This document shows, one piece after another, positions 24,801 through 38,100 of a stretch of 64,000 nucleotides of DNA. Each line of letters opens with the position of its first letter. The stretch's first letter is position 1. The DNA is taken from positions 1 to 64,000 of the forward strand of contig JABVXU010000038.1 of the NCBI GenBank assembly GCA_013365365.1, written 5' to 3'. A program made the translations under genes and the position numbers. The stretch comes from Cruorifilaria tuberocauda. Lineage: Eukaryota > Nematoda > Chromadorea > Rhabditida > Onchocercidae. The notes beneath the pieces are model-generated. The model did not search any database. It was given only the letters and a program-made list of their open reading frames with translations, and had not been told where the DNA came from.

Positions 24801-27800
24801 TAGCTGCTTCCAAATAAACTGTAGCTTTGTCTTCATCTAAACTACAATTTTGCATCAGCTCCTGCAGTATTAATACTCTTCCTTCCTTCCAATCGTCTAA
24901 AGTTTTCCCCAAATGCATCACTGCTTCCAAAATCGACGTATTCTAAAAAATATTTGCCATTTATTTCAAAATTAAGAATTCGAAGTTTGAAACCTTAAGA
25001 TATTTGATTTTAGATTTGAGAATTCTTTATATAATTTACCGTTCACCTAATTATCCATATTTATTAATAACAATAAAAATCCCTTAAATAAAAAGTTGAA
25101 AATATTTGATTAAAACTAAATCTTTCAATTTATACTTACTCGATAACGTAAAAACGCAAATTTGAACAATTTAGCAAGAAGTCTCCTCAAATTTTCATTT
25201 TCCTTTGCATACTTTTCACTATCTAAAGTACGACGCAGCGGAAGCCACATTACCACCAAACAATTTAGCAGCAAATGTGATGATCGCCAAAGCTCGAATT
25301 TCTCGTTCGTTTCATCTATAATTGATTAGCACTACTTCTACTACTTACAAAACCTGTATTCTTCGAATTGAGATCGATCTAATCATTAATATGTTTAGTT
25401 AAACACGGAGTCCATCGACCGTTATATATTTAAAATTTGACCGTACATCAATCCATGATAGATTATACAAATTACCGAAATTTGTTGAATTACTTCGTAA
25501 CCAATTGACAGTATGGACTAAATTAATTGATTGACTTTCCAATTAATTGAGTAAAGCCTCCTAAGGAATGAATTAAATATGAATTAAATAAGTCAACCCT
25601 AACGATTTCCAGTTGCATCCATATGATAGTGAAATATAAATTTTTTTTGGAGAAGAGGTGGCTTTTTACTAAAACAAGTAATAGATTTAAAATTTTACTT
25701 TGAACTGGCTCAATGAATGCTTCACACATAGTAACCTCCGAGCACATAGATATCGTCTCATCTATTTCACAACCATCCATTCCTTCCAATGAACGTAATG
25801 TTTTATATACAGCAAGCACCAGTGACTTCCCATGTTGAACTGATGAAAAATATGTCGAATTAAGAGCTATTAAAATCTAATAGAAAGCGCGAAAAAATAT
25901 CAGATATTATCCAGATAATCGTTTTAACAGCTTTCAATTTTTTATTATTCAAGATGATCGTTTTAGTGATGATATGTAGAATATGTAGAAGCCATATGTA
26001 GAAATATGTTGAAACCAAAATCGAAATATACAAACCAGCACGTTCGATTGATATTAAATTTTCAGCAATAATTATATGGTGGAAAGATAGAGCAGCGATT
26101 TCACTTTGACGTCCCATAACAATTATACGACGGATTACCTCATCCGGATTTAGTTCTGGTTTCATATAAAATGGCAGCAGCAGTTTCGCAATCTGGAAAA
26201 TAAAAAAAAATGAAATATAAATAAGAGTTATTATATATCATTTTAAATAATTTTATTTACCTCTTTCCGAACCATATCAGATTCTTCAAGTGCAAACACC
26301 TTCAAAATGCGATCCATCTTCACTATTTCGCTAAGCTAAAATATTTGCCATTCACATTATTTATAAAAAAAATGCGATCTCACTTATTCAGTTTTTACTA
26401 TTAAAGTTACCAAAAGTTCCACAAATCCAGCATATTTAATTCTCAGTTTGCACCAATTTAATTTTCAAAAAAAAATTAATAATGCTAGCAAACCTTGATG
26501 AAACGATGGCCTACTAGGGCATTCAATAATTCAAACGCAACGAGCCGAACATGATCACAACGGTCATTAATCCCTCTGTTATCAAATAAACATTTTAGAG
26601 CCCGTTCACAAGCATTTAGAGCACTTCCGCAGCGCAAAAGATCACGCATTCCTTCGTAAACTGCTATCCTTACGCTAATAATGCTATCCACTGATAAAAT
26701 ATCGATAATCTGCAGTGTTGAAACTGATAGATACAATTACGGGCAACATTGATATTATTTCGAAATAAGACGCTAATAATTTATAAATCAAAATTAGACC
26801 ACACCAAGGAAAACTGTAAAGAAGTAAAACTATGCTACTTAACTATTGGCGTAACTTAAACTGATATTTTGATTATAATTCCTATTAAAGGAATGGATAA
26901 AACATTTCTCCATTGTCGAACCACCTCCATTATCCGAAAAACGCTAAAGTGTTTAAAATTGAAAATTACCTGCGTCAAACATTGCTTGATAAAATCAAGA
27001 GGAAATGTATCGAAATAAGTGCTTAATATAAATAATGTTCGCCTACATGCCTCAGACCGGATTCCATAACTATCATCTTTTAGAAGATCAATAATTATTC
27101 CTTGCTGCACATTAATATTTTCCGCATTTTCCTGAATGAGCTAATTTGACATTCCAGCTTCGATTTGCAGTGGAAAAACTAAATTTTTTGTTTAAACATA
27201 TAAGGTTAGTTGTGTTGTTTTGTACTAAGCACAGATGATAAAACACTCTCTATATAAGTCTTAATTGAATGTCTAATTACTTAGATATTCATTCAACAAT
27301 ATATTTTACTTATCTAATTTGTAAAAATGGATTTGGAATTATGAACAATCACGGTTCTATAGAAATAAATGTTTGCAGCAACTTAAGATACTGAATTTGC
27401 TTGCAAATTCCTGCGTGCAAATATATAAATATAAACACATATATATTAAATGAAAACGTTATCATACTCTGTTTTCATATCTTTTTATATCCCATAAGAA
27501 AGCTATACTTGAAACACAATGAATGGTTCGATTTTATTTAAAACCCGCGACACTGCAGTATACGAGGTTGTCAATCAAAATACTGAAAATCACAAAATTC
27601 TCCCGTTAATTAAAACATACGATATCATCATCCGAAACAAGTGGATAGAACGGGAAAAATAAGCAGCAAGCATTGTATCGCACCGTTTCGTTAGCCGCCT
27701 TAACAGATTAATTTTGAAAAACAAAACTGAAACAGAACGCTCATTTTATGTTTTTAAATTCTTTTGGCCAAAAAATGGTAATCAAATCAAAAATTCTTTT

Positions 27801-29625
27801 AAAAATTCAGAAAAAATAGAGACCTTTAAACAACGCCACAAATTCGGCTCGAATGTACGATATATCATTGCATCAATCTGTTTGTTTCTAGTTTTCCCGA
27901 AAGTTTCGAGCATCTATAATTTTTGAATTTTATAAAAGTTATATGATATTGAGACGTATTTTAATGAAAGTATCAAAATCCGAGTTTTTAATATTTTGTT
28001 ACGATTATTTGGATATTGAACGAATATACCAGCAACTCAGTAGTGACTATCGTATCAATTTCGTATTCCTGATTCGCAATAAGGCAAGTCATGAAATTCA
28101 ATGAAGTGACAAAGAATAATGATCATATTACCGCCATAAATTTGTTATTACAATGAAGATGCTGTAAGGCATAGTAGACGATGTCCATAAAAATTCTTTC
28201 CAACTGATGCTGCAATCTATAAACACAATCCTTTCTAGCATTTTTCCACGCCATTAATAAGACCTCACCATAGCTGACACATTGCATCCTTAAGTGCGAG
28301 TATAAATAGCAAATAGACTCAAATAGCAGAAATGGATTTTAAAAATTCAAAAATATTTAAGCTTTGAAATCAGTTCAAGATTGAAAACCGATAAATCTTC
28401 GCTAACTTGCTAGTCTTCTCGGACGTAACGACTTTTTTGATTAACATCCAGAATTTGTCAACACCGATTTTTGAAATGAAATGAGCTGCCAGTTTCTTAC
28501 CCTAAGTAAATAATGAAACGTTAACAATCTCAACTAGAAATATGACAGTTCGTGCTAGCTTAAATTGAATTACATAATAGAATATATACAACCTATGAAC
28601 AGTGTGCTAATGGATCTCGTGTACTAACAAGGTTAATCTGAAAAGTTCAAACAGTTCCCTAAATTTGTGAAGCAAATAAATTATTTATTTAAGTTTCATT
28701 TAAACAGCTAAGAACCTAAGAAAGTTCAAAAATAATTTTTGATAAGAATTCTACTTATTATTGAAATAATAGTACTCTTTGGTCACAAACCTCCAATGAG
28801 ATAATGAAGCAAGGTTCGTAAACGGCACGTCTGAGTTCGTTGATTGTACACTTCTCCAACACTTCATCTACATCCAAATAAAGACGTTTCAAGAGCTGTT
28901 TCTGAAAATCGCAAAAAAGTATGATGATTAAAGCAAGAATTCAACTGTGAAAACTGCTTTAGCTATTCAGCAATCCAAGCCTCTCGTAATAGGAAGTCTT
29001 CAGAATTTCTAATTGCGCACATTCCTTAGTATTCCTTAATTCCAATTTTGTTCGTTCAGATTTAAAAAAGGAAAGTTTTTTTAAATGGAAAGTAAAAGAG
29101 TTCTAGAGAAATACCTGGCCTCGAATCGGTTTCATAGCTATGACCAACAGATCACCATAAGAACTTAATTCATAGTCCAATCTCGACATGTTTCCCTCAC
29201 TTTCTTTATATTCGTTTTCATCTCTCTTTTTCATATTTCTTCTCATTTTCTGTTCTGATTTCTCGATTTCCAAGGCATTAAATTGGAAGTTCTGTCCATT
29301 ACCTACGTTAAATACTTTACCGGTTGCAAATAATAACAAATAATAACAGGCCTACTATTTATTCAGTAAAACATAGTTTCCAAACTAGTTTGCTTCGGGA
29401 TTTGGGAATCAGATCTTAGGTCTAACTGAGAGCTCGGAAACAAGCAGAATGCTTCGTTTTCTGATGATAACCTCGTCGGATATTTTTGGCCACACAGCAC
29501 TTGCTTTGCTCTAAATCTTCGTATGATATGAATGTGTAGTAGCTTAAGATTACTTAAAATATAAGAAAAAACGAACCAATAGAGGAATTTTTCCTCTCAC
29601 GTTGATCCCTTTGTTTCCGCGACAT
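21835..29625 (-). CDS. capg-2: Condensin II subunit G2 (NCAPG2/CAPG-2), HEAT-repeat protein
   Basis: Non-SMC HEAT subunit of condensin II, which compacts mitotic and meiotic chromosomes in the nucleus. Twenty-five exons give about 1,071 aa; human NCAPG2 is about 1,143. All junction phases agree from the ATG at 29625-29623 to the TAA at 21837-21835. Recognisable blocks in order: YGEVLLMAWKNAR (exon 28288-28132), MIYRTFEPNLWRCLK (27877-27824), ANETVRYNACCLFFPFYP (27698-27621), LLKDDSYGIRSEACRRT (27131-26970), DHVRLVAFELLNALVG (26709-26494) and FHHIIIAENLISIER (26192-26036). These match the order and spacing of HEAT helices in the family. A basic stretch PPKKREKKSK is encoded near 24610, plausibly a nuclear signal. 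The first exon (29625-29577) was chosen because it supplies the only ATG in phase with the exon at 29302-29115; an internal ATG in that exon is the alternative. The exon around 28792-28501 could include a further tiny exon near 28636. The gene is divergent from the acyltransferase gene. Confidence 0.9.
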
Positions 29626-30193
29626 TTCCGCACCTGAATACATACATCGCTCTATGCAATTTCTCATCTGAAATGCAGTCCGGCACGCAATGCACCTCGC
29701 CAGCCGAGGTATATTGCGACTTAAGTTTCCACTACCTAAAGTAGGGCTGAACCCAATAATCTCAGTGAGTTTCCAAAACTCCCGCCAAATCCATAAATTT
29801 GATTAGCAAATTTGATTGTTGAGTTCTATAACGAAAGACGGCCTATGGTGTCACGCCAATACTGCGCCGCTTGTCACGCTGAATGAAGACTGCAGTTTTT
29901 AGAGAGAGTTCCGAAAGTCAGAGGGCGAGAATGTGAAAGGGGTATCGATGTCGTTGACCGGAGTTCTCTCGCGGGGTTTGATACTTCGAATATGTCATGA
30001 AGATAAGTAGCAAATGTTTGTTTCTTTACGTCAATTCGTATTTATGGAAAGCAGGTTAAGGTGCTGCTATTGTGAGTTTATATTAGAGCTGGACCTGTTG
30101 GATTGGGAATTCCGAAGTTTGTGATAAGTTTATTTGAAAGCACAATGATGGATAATTTCAGCGAGATTATCCGATTCAAAGAAAGAAAAAACA
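29626..30193. promoter_or_regulatory. Divergent promoter region between capg-2 and the acyltransferase gene
   Basis: The two start codons face away from each other across 568 bp. This interval is clearly richer in G+C than its surroundings, especially 29640-29990, as expected for a shared or back-to-back promoter. No TATA box or binding site could be assigned with confidence. Confidence 0.65.
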
Positions 30194-33100
30194 ATGAGTA
30201 TATTATCGGCACAATCAGTAGCGGTGCATATACGTGAAGATGGCTTGATATTGTTTATTACCGTTCTTGCTGGTAGGTTATTTTACCAGCAAAACGTAGA
30301 TAGATATTGCTAATATCTCTGCATATACTGAATAATAGTTATATTATTTGGAGAAACAACAGATATGATACGAACATTACAAGAACCATTAATATTGGTT
30401 GTTAAGTTCCTTCACTAATCAGGTGTCATTTATCTAAAGATTCTATTTGCAGCTATTAATTTTCTGATAAAAGTGTTGGAATGAATGATAAGATTTTTAG
30501 GATACCCACTGGCGATAATTTATCGGTCAATATTTTATAACAAATCACGTATTGTACAGCATGTTTACTTTGTGGTTGCTGGTTTGGCACTTTATCTATT
30601 TAACTATGGTACGTTTTTTGATGTTCTAAAGATAATAAGAGAAGAAAGCATTTAATTTTAATTTAGCCATCTGTCTTTTCTCATCTGCAACCGCTTTTGG
30701 AGAAAAACTTTTGCATTATTTGATTGTTTGATTGTGTTCTCATTTTCCAGGTGCTGCAACACTTCACAGCATTGTAAGTATCTTGTTAGCGTATTGGATT
30801 ATTACATATTTTACAGGCCAGAAAATGTCGGTTGTGTTAGCACACTTTGTATTTTTGGTGAGTTGAATGTAGTAGCTTCCCATGAAGTTTAGTTCTAAGT
30901 TTTTCAATTTTTCATTCACATTCATCAACTATAAAATATTTGTCGCGTGTTTCAAATTTCAGAATCATTTATAATTTAAAATTATTTACTTATGATCGTA
31001 ACTACAAAGATATGAACATATTTTTTATAGTACTTTTTCATCAGATCTACTTTGAATATTTTTTCTTGAATTCTAGGGGCATTTATTAATTGGCTACAGT
31101 TATTCGGAAACTGATAATTATGATATCAACTGGACAACATCGTTTTGCATAATGACTTTACGTTTCGTTGGTCTTGTAATGGATGTTTATGATGGACACA
31201 AACCACCGGTATATTTTTAGAATTTCATAAATTGATAAAATCACTGCGTACGTTTGGGTTGCAAATATACGAAAGTAGAGATTTTTTCTCTAAGTTTTCT
31301 TTGTTTCTCTTTTTTTAGACTTTATTTGTTAGGTTTTTCTGCTCCAAATTGGTTACAGAAATATTGTACGCTGTAATTGATCTTTTCCTTATTAGAATCA
31401 GTGCAGAAAACTGGTTTCGTTTATTCTTTTTTCTACTACTTGTGTGATTTATTTAAATTGCAGTTAATGAATGTTTTTTCTCAGTTTCGAATATAGTGCA
31501 TTATTCAAATAGTTTTTTTTATTCAGGTTAAACTGAAAACGTACCAAATACAAACAGCGATAAAAAAGCCTCCCGATCTTTTGGAAATTGCGGCTTTTGG
31601 ATATTTTTTCTGTGGTACCTTTACTGGGCCACTTTTTTCTCTTTCTCGATTCCGATCATTTGTTGCTGGTGAATATCTTGATAAAAAGGATGAAGTACGT
31701 GTGTCAGGGTTAGTTTTTATATAAGCTTAAAATTAAGACTCTTAGCATAATCAATAGATGGTTTTTTTTTAGTTTTGCTTATTGGTAATCGTTTTGAAAT
31801 AGATCCTTTAATTTTAGGTTTATGCCAAGCTTGGGACGCTTCATTGCGGCTTGTTTTTACATGATTATATATCAGTGGGGAGTCTTATGGATACCAAATG
31901 AATATTTTAATTCTCCTCAATTCTTTGTTAGTGTTTCGACTAATTCATTATTTATTCCTCTTTAAATTTATTCAGAAGCTAAATTTTCTTCTATAGAAAT
32001 AAATAAAAATTCAAAGGTTTTGCAGCAATTTACATTCATTGAAATAATTTCCTTTTTTGATTGAGACGATTTAACACTAAATTTTGTTTGGGATGATTTC
32101 TTATGTACAATTCAAGATTTATATTTATGAATTTCCAGGCGCTCTCATTTCGATGGAAAGTAATTTGGATCGTGATATGGTTCCGCTTTACTATGTGCCG
32201 ATATATTTCTGTTTGGCTTTTTACAGTACGTTTTCGATTATGTGCCATTTATCTGCAACTCACTACATTCAGGTGTTGTGCAGGTATTGGTGTTCAGATT
32301 TCAGTTGTCCTATATTGATGCGTTTGCATCCAAAGGCTTAATGCTTCTAGAGTGGGATTACACTGTACTATTTCATTTTTGGACATGATTTTCCCAGGAA
32401 GGAGCAGCAATATTGACGGGCATTGCGTATAACGGAAAAGATTCAAAAGGTAACGATCGTTGGGATGGCGTGCGTGATGTTCATATAATAAAATGGGAAT
32501 TTGGTTTAGATTTCCAGAGTGTTATTGACAGTTTCAATGTCGGCACTAACACTTTTGCCAAAAAGTAATTTTTAAATTATTTATGGTAAGTAGCGAAATT
32601 GAGCTTAATTATTTTGCTTTAGTCAAAACATTTTTTATACGTATATAGCGATTGAACAGAACAAAACCGTTGTATAATGAGTTTAATCCCACTGTTACCT
32701 GTACCAGGGAAATGTCATTGAGTAAACGTTCATTAACGCAAAGTGGGAAGTTCATAATCGGTTTTACTTGAAATCAATTAGTTCATGTTTTATTTAGTCA
32801 TTTATATCGACGACTGCAGTGGTTAGGTAATCAGACCTACAGCCATTTAATAACGCTCATTTATCTCGCAATTTGGCATGGTTATCATCTTGGTTACTTT
32901 ATTCTTTTTTTTTTCGAATTTGCATGTGTTTTAGCGCAAAAGCAGGTAATTTTTAATTTCATTAATTTTATCACTTTTGTATAAATTTTGTTGCGAACAG
33001 TTATTTTGTACTATTTTCAAATAATAGCTTTCAATAGAAATTATTAAAAGAATGAAATAATCAAAAATAAGGTCAAAAAATATTTGATGCAGTTACAAGA

Positions 33101-33648
33101 TTTTTTCCATTACATTTTTATTTATGTTTAAGTTTTATTTGCTGCTAAGTAAATCACCGAAGCTGTCGCATCACTTAGCACAACCATATATGCTGCCACT
33201 GAAATTTATTTTTGGACGTATGGTAGTTAATGTTTCGATGGGTATCGGCTTTTTAACATTTGGTCTAATCAAAACACGATATTGGATAAGGGTTTGCTCT
33301 TTTTCTTTCAGCTCATTTTTTCTTTTTAAATGAGCTCAAAAATGACCGGATTATCCGAACTTGTTGCGGTGATTGTATCAAGTTGTTTCTCGTCATTTAG
33401 CAATAGTTAATTACCGAAAAGCATACGCATCTCTTCGGTGTATGTCTTTGAAACATTTTGGTTGCTGAATCTCTTTTTTTTTCTAAGAAAAACAATCTGA
33501 ACTTTTGAAAGAAAAATATCGTAGACTTTTATTTCAGCCACTTCTTTCTGTCTATTGTTTCACGCATGTATTTTTCATACTAATATGGCCGTTATTTTAT
33601 CGATATTTACTCGGAGTAGGATACAAAGCGAACTTTCGCAATCATTGA
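30194..33648 (+). CDS. mboa-6: MBOAT lysophospholipid acyltransferase (LPCAT3/MBOAT5 type)
   Basis: Multi-pass ER enzyme that moves polyunsaturated acyl groups from acyl-CoA to lysophosphatidylcholine and related lipids (Lands cycle). Eleven exons give about 462 aa, close to the roughly 487 aa of human LPCAT3: 30194-30272, 30501-30608, 30751-30857, 31077-31208, 31527-31708, 31818-31926, 32139-32225, 32398-32564, 32798-32945, 33133-33291 and 33538-33648. All phases agree. The family core is present: EGAAILTGIAYNG with the conserved Asn and a following RWDG, then LAIWHGYHLGYF containing the catalytic His. Many hydrophobic segments fit an MBOAT fold. A longer open frame at 32084-32341 overlaps exon 7 in another frame, but only the chosen frame matches the family before EGAAIL. 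An AATAAA occurs about 100 nt after the stop (33751). The acyl preference is inferred from the closest family match and could be that of a sister MBOAT. Confidence 0.92.
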
Positions 33649-34952
33649 ATATTTAATTGATTTTGTTCTTGATGAAGCTTTTTGCAAACATTTTGTGATA
33701 CAGTCGGATCTTGCTATGTCTTAACTTATTACCTTACTTTTCGAAGGTTCAATAAACATTTGATTTATTCGGTATGCTCCCGGAAGAAATTCAAGATGTT
33801 TGTTTGTTTTTGTTGGGAACAAAAATCCATTTTGAATATGGAACTATTATTTCTGGAAGTGCTGCATTTCATCTTCATTTGCTGTCGTGAAATTTTTTGC
33901 AGTTGGGTTTTGATTCACATACAAAGTGATTCCTGGAATTTATTCTCCAACTGAAGGTTGAGTTTGTCGCTCGTACAAATCGAATAGAATCATGTAATCG
34001 TAACGGAGCAGATACAGCACGCTCGAAAGGAAAGGAAAGAAGAAAAAGGCCCTCATCCTGAGAATTAATTATATATGATTTATATTATGCATGCTATTGT
34101 ATATGATAGAGATTGGCGATGCGATTTTTAATCATTGGATACATGAATTGATGGAAATGAAAGAATGGGACAAAAGGGCTCTGACTGTACTAAACTAGAC
34201 ACAGTCCTTCATCACGAAATATTTTATTTGTGGGATTAACATCTTCCATTATATTATTTCGATTTTCCCTATACTTATTTAATTTTTTGGGTGTTTTGTG
34301 ACAGATTTCAAGAAAACAGTGAAGCTGTTTCTTGCACTACTAAGTTTCACGTTCCTTTATTCTTTTTTCATTCCTATTACAGCGATTTTTTCCCTTTTTG
34401 GTTTCAGAAAGAGATGAGGATTTTTGAAACTTCTCAGCTATAGCCTTCTTTATGATTCATTGTTGATCTACAAGAAATCCTTCATACGGAAAAAATTTGG
34501 GAAGGAGAGAATTGTATAATTATAAACAATTGATTAAATTTTAATCACCGACTGTAGATGCTGTCTTGGCAGTTTTATAACTCATTGCGATGTCAGACTT
34601 TCAGGTCACATCTCTTGATGATTGGGAGATGGTGAATCTCTTGCATTCGGTTTTGGTTTTTCTAATTAAAAGGTCTTAAAGAGCATACATTTATTTTACT
34701 TTGATTTTGCAAATTAAAATCTATCAAAGAAATAAACTTTTAACCGACCATTAAAGAGGTAACGATTCTTGCGTTAGAAAACAAACCTTCGCAAGCTATC
34801 CTTTGAACTAAACTTCTACCGTGAACTACTTGCAAACTTAACTGAAGCCAAGTATGAAAGAAGTTCGCGAGAATTCACAATTAGCCACTCCCATATATTC
34901 CATTGTAGTATATCATTGTGATAAACGATTTCGGATTGTTGGGTTGTCGTTT
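33649..34952. other. 3' flanks of two convergent genes
   Basis: Contains the 3' untranslated region of the acyltransferase gene, with an AATAAA at 33751-33756, and the presumed 3' end of the small minus-strand gene. The open frame at 33682-33954 on the plus strand is continuous with 3'UTR sequence and has no recognisable content. Confidence 0.5.
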
Positions 34953-35159
34953 TTACTGTTGAGGCATAAATTGCTGGCGAAGTTTTTTCAGTTCGTCTCT
35001 CAAGCTGTCCTTTTGTAATTTTCCATTACGAGGGTATTTGAATTCCCTGGTAATATTTTTTTCGGCCAAGACTCTAGTCACACGAATTGATCTTGATAAT
35101 TGTAAAAATGATTTCCTCACAGTATTTTGCCATATTTTCATATTAAATTTAAGCTTCAT
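34953..35159 (-). CDS. Small basic protein, possibly mitochondrial (68 aa)
   Basis: Single-exon frame of 68 residues, not recognised. The ATG at 35159-35157 lies one base after GTTTAG, a good trans-splice acceptor, and is preferred over the upstream non-ATG extension. The first 30 residues are rich in Lys/Arg and hydrophobics and have no acidic residue (MKLKFNMKIWQNTVRKSFLQ...), as in mitochondrial presequences. The C-terminal third is a charged helix, DELKKLRQQFM. The gene is tail-to-tail with the acyltransferase gene. The composition is unlike random AT-rich frames nearby. An overlapping plus-strand frame (35038-35244) is hydrophobic low-complexity and is taken as the shadow. It could be a small assembly factor of the respiratory chain or mitoribosome, but no motif proves this. 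Confidence 0.5.
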   Translation of the reverse strand: MKLKFNMKIWQNTVRKSFLQLSRSIRVTRVLAEKNITREFKYPRNGKLQKDSLRDELKKLRQQFMPQQ

Positions 35160-38100
35160 TCTAAACACTGTTGACAACCCATTGAACGCGGAAAAAGCTC
35201 AGAGTCGTGCTCTGATATATGTATGCACACAAATGAAATTATAATTCATTCTATCTTCAGTAAGTTTACATATGTTTATTTTCCAAACTTTCCATGTGTG
35301 CTGCCGTGAAAAGTGTTGACAGTTCTATATTACTGTCAGAATATATCAGAACTGTTAAGACATTTCTATCACTCTGTGATCATACTAAATATATAGGTTA
35401 ACTTAAACACATTGTTCTGTTACCACTGATTGACTAATAATGTTATTTGTGGTAATATAACAAAATTACACTTCGATAAGAATTATGGAATTTTTGGGAA
35501 AATAAAGCAAATTAAATTAGATCTTTGACCGGTTTTTTACGGATCGCTATACAAAGTGAAAGCAATATTGATTAGTTTAGCTAACGACAGTAAATGCAGC
35601 AATCGCTTTAACATCGGCAGATATCAAACAACTGTAAATAACAGAATATTAGCAGTATTATAAAATGTTCATACAGTTTCATGTCTTTATTTTTTGAAAC
35701 TCATAATGATTACTTTCATTTTTACAGTTTATGAATCCTCTCTCTTCGGCATCATATTTCACTCTTTATCTCTCATAGCTTCCTGCATTGTCCATTTGCA
35801 ATTTAACTTTTTAAATCTACCGATGTTTTCTTTAAATATCAAAAACGTCTGAAAATTTATCACTACCGAGTTCAATTTTGGTGCCGCCAACTTCTATTAT
35901 TTTACAATATATTCTCAATAAAAATTAATTTTGAAATCAGCAGTAATATTTCGGTAAGTCTATCAGAAAAATTAAAAAAATGATAAGAATGGCAATACTC
36001 AAAACAATGCAAAATTAAGAGAAATAAATAAAATTTGCAATCATCGTAATTTCATAATTTGATGGAATTTAAATCTTTATTGAGGATAGTAATTTAATGA
36101 AATTACAATAATGAATAATAAGGAAATAAAGAATGGTAAAATGAATATCAGAAAGCAGCTTATCTTAAATAAGAATAACTGCCATCAGACACTCATATTT
36201 TTCCACTTATATCATATTTTAGTTTAAATCACGAATTAATTCATTAACACTTACTGAATTCTTGATTATTCTTCAAGCTTGTTCTTTAGAAAAAGTAATG
36301 TATCTCAGTAATTATAAATAACTTAAAATGTCGTGAATGTCGCATTTGTTATTGTAATTGATTGCCGATTTGGTCATAATGGTACCTGGCACATACATTC
36401 ATCACCTCAATTCATTAAAAAAATGTAAATGATTTCATGAGTGAGCGACCCACATCATATCAATTTCTCTTTGTATTTATTCAAAGAATCACATTTTAAT
36501 CCACTTAATGAGAAAGGATTTTCGGGAAAATGCAGGAAATCAAGGAGTGAAACAATCTTTTAATATTAAGAAAAACAAGTCATTTAAACGGATATTTTTA
36601 GCAGTAGCAGAAAGCTAACTAATAACATATTACTATATGTTTTGCAATTGTTGAGAAATTGCGATAATTTATATTTCGAGTTTCAACTTGAAATTTATTC
36701 TCTTCTAGTAATTTATTTCTGTTTTCCTGGCATACACTAAATTCAGAGCATATTTGATCAAATTTTAGAATTACATCAACAAAAAACTATTCAAGTTGAC
36801 TGATATTTTTAAGGAGATTAAATTATAATAGTAATTAGCGAACTATTTCGAATTCCACATAAAATTAACCATTCACTCTTAATTTAGTGTTCCATGTGAT
36901 ACCAACGAGGATAATTGTTAATTAGACATAGAATAGTAACAAATAAAATTTCAACGACAACATGATCTCCCCCCTTGAGAAAAATGATGATTGAAAATTT
37001 GGCCCATAATTTATTGAAGAAAATGATTTTATTTATCAAAAAACAGGTGAATCGATGTAAAAGTTGTTGAATCAAAAGTCCCCGTGATTATCATTATTAC
37101 TATTTTTAATAATATCACTTACCATAATTTGTCATGACCCGCATACTTTATCAATCAAAGTGATTCATAAATCAGGAAAAAAAATATTCGTTCTATTTCA
37201 AAAAAATCCCTCCGTAAAATCGTATTTTTCGTCTAGCACAACAAATTTCTCAATCATTCGTCAATCATTTATCTTCATCAATTCTCATCCTATTGTGTCT
37301 ATCCCATTTATCCCAATATCAATTTCATCATTATCAGCGTCATCACTAGCATTGTCACTAAAATATTTTTTGTTGTAACTTATCCAATAAATTCTATTTG
37401 ATGGTATTAGTGGTTATCTATCACTAAGAAGAATACTTATAATCTGTTATTTCTCTTTATAATTTACAAAATTCGGGACGATTTTGAAAGTAATAATTTA
37501 TGGAAAAATATTACTATAATCAATCGCAAAGGAAAAATGAAGAAAGAGTCAAAGTCAGATATGTACATTGTCCATTTATTTTCCACTTATCACTTGTACT
37601 GCATTACTATTACTATCGTTATTACTGCATAAAAATAAATTATATGATAATGCATCAAGGTAAAAAAATTAGGATTATCTGTCATTTTGCTGTAGATTAT
37701 CACTTACCATCTAACGCCATTAGATTATCGTTCTTGTTTCATTGACTTGAATTTTATGTTTTCATTAATTGAAAGATTGCCATGGCATTTCTAATGACAC
37801 CATCTCTGATAAGTTTATCACTTTTTATTGGGATGTCATAATTTATCACGAGTTTTGATCAAAAATTATTGTCAATTCTGCTTTGGGAATTCTCGGAATC
37901 AAATTACATCTTCAGTAGATTTATCTACTATTATTGTAAATATTAAAGATTATTTTCTGGAAAATGAAAATTTACAGTGAACAATTTAATGTTAGAATCT
38001 AAAATGGCGATAAGAAACTATTTTAAAGTATTTCTCATTTTTTACCTTTTGAATCAAAATGGATCGTCAAATTACTTCCAACTTTAAATTTGACCTATTT

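Noticed and set aside
28576..28640. Possible extra capg-2 exon encoding INLVSTRDPLAHCS
   Set aside because: The best donor leaves an in-frame TAG, while the neighbouring exons already join in phase 0. Only a 9-nt micro-exon would fit, which cannot be supported by eye.
32084..32341. 85-codon plus-strand frame in the acyltransferase gene
   Set aside because: It is the wrong frame of exon 32139-32225 plus intron; only the other frame joins in phase to EGAAILTG and matches the family.
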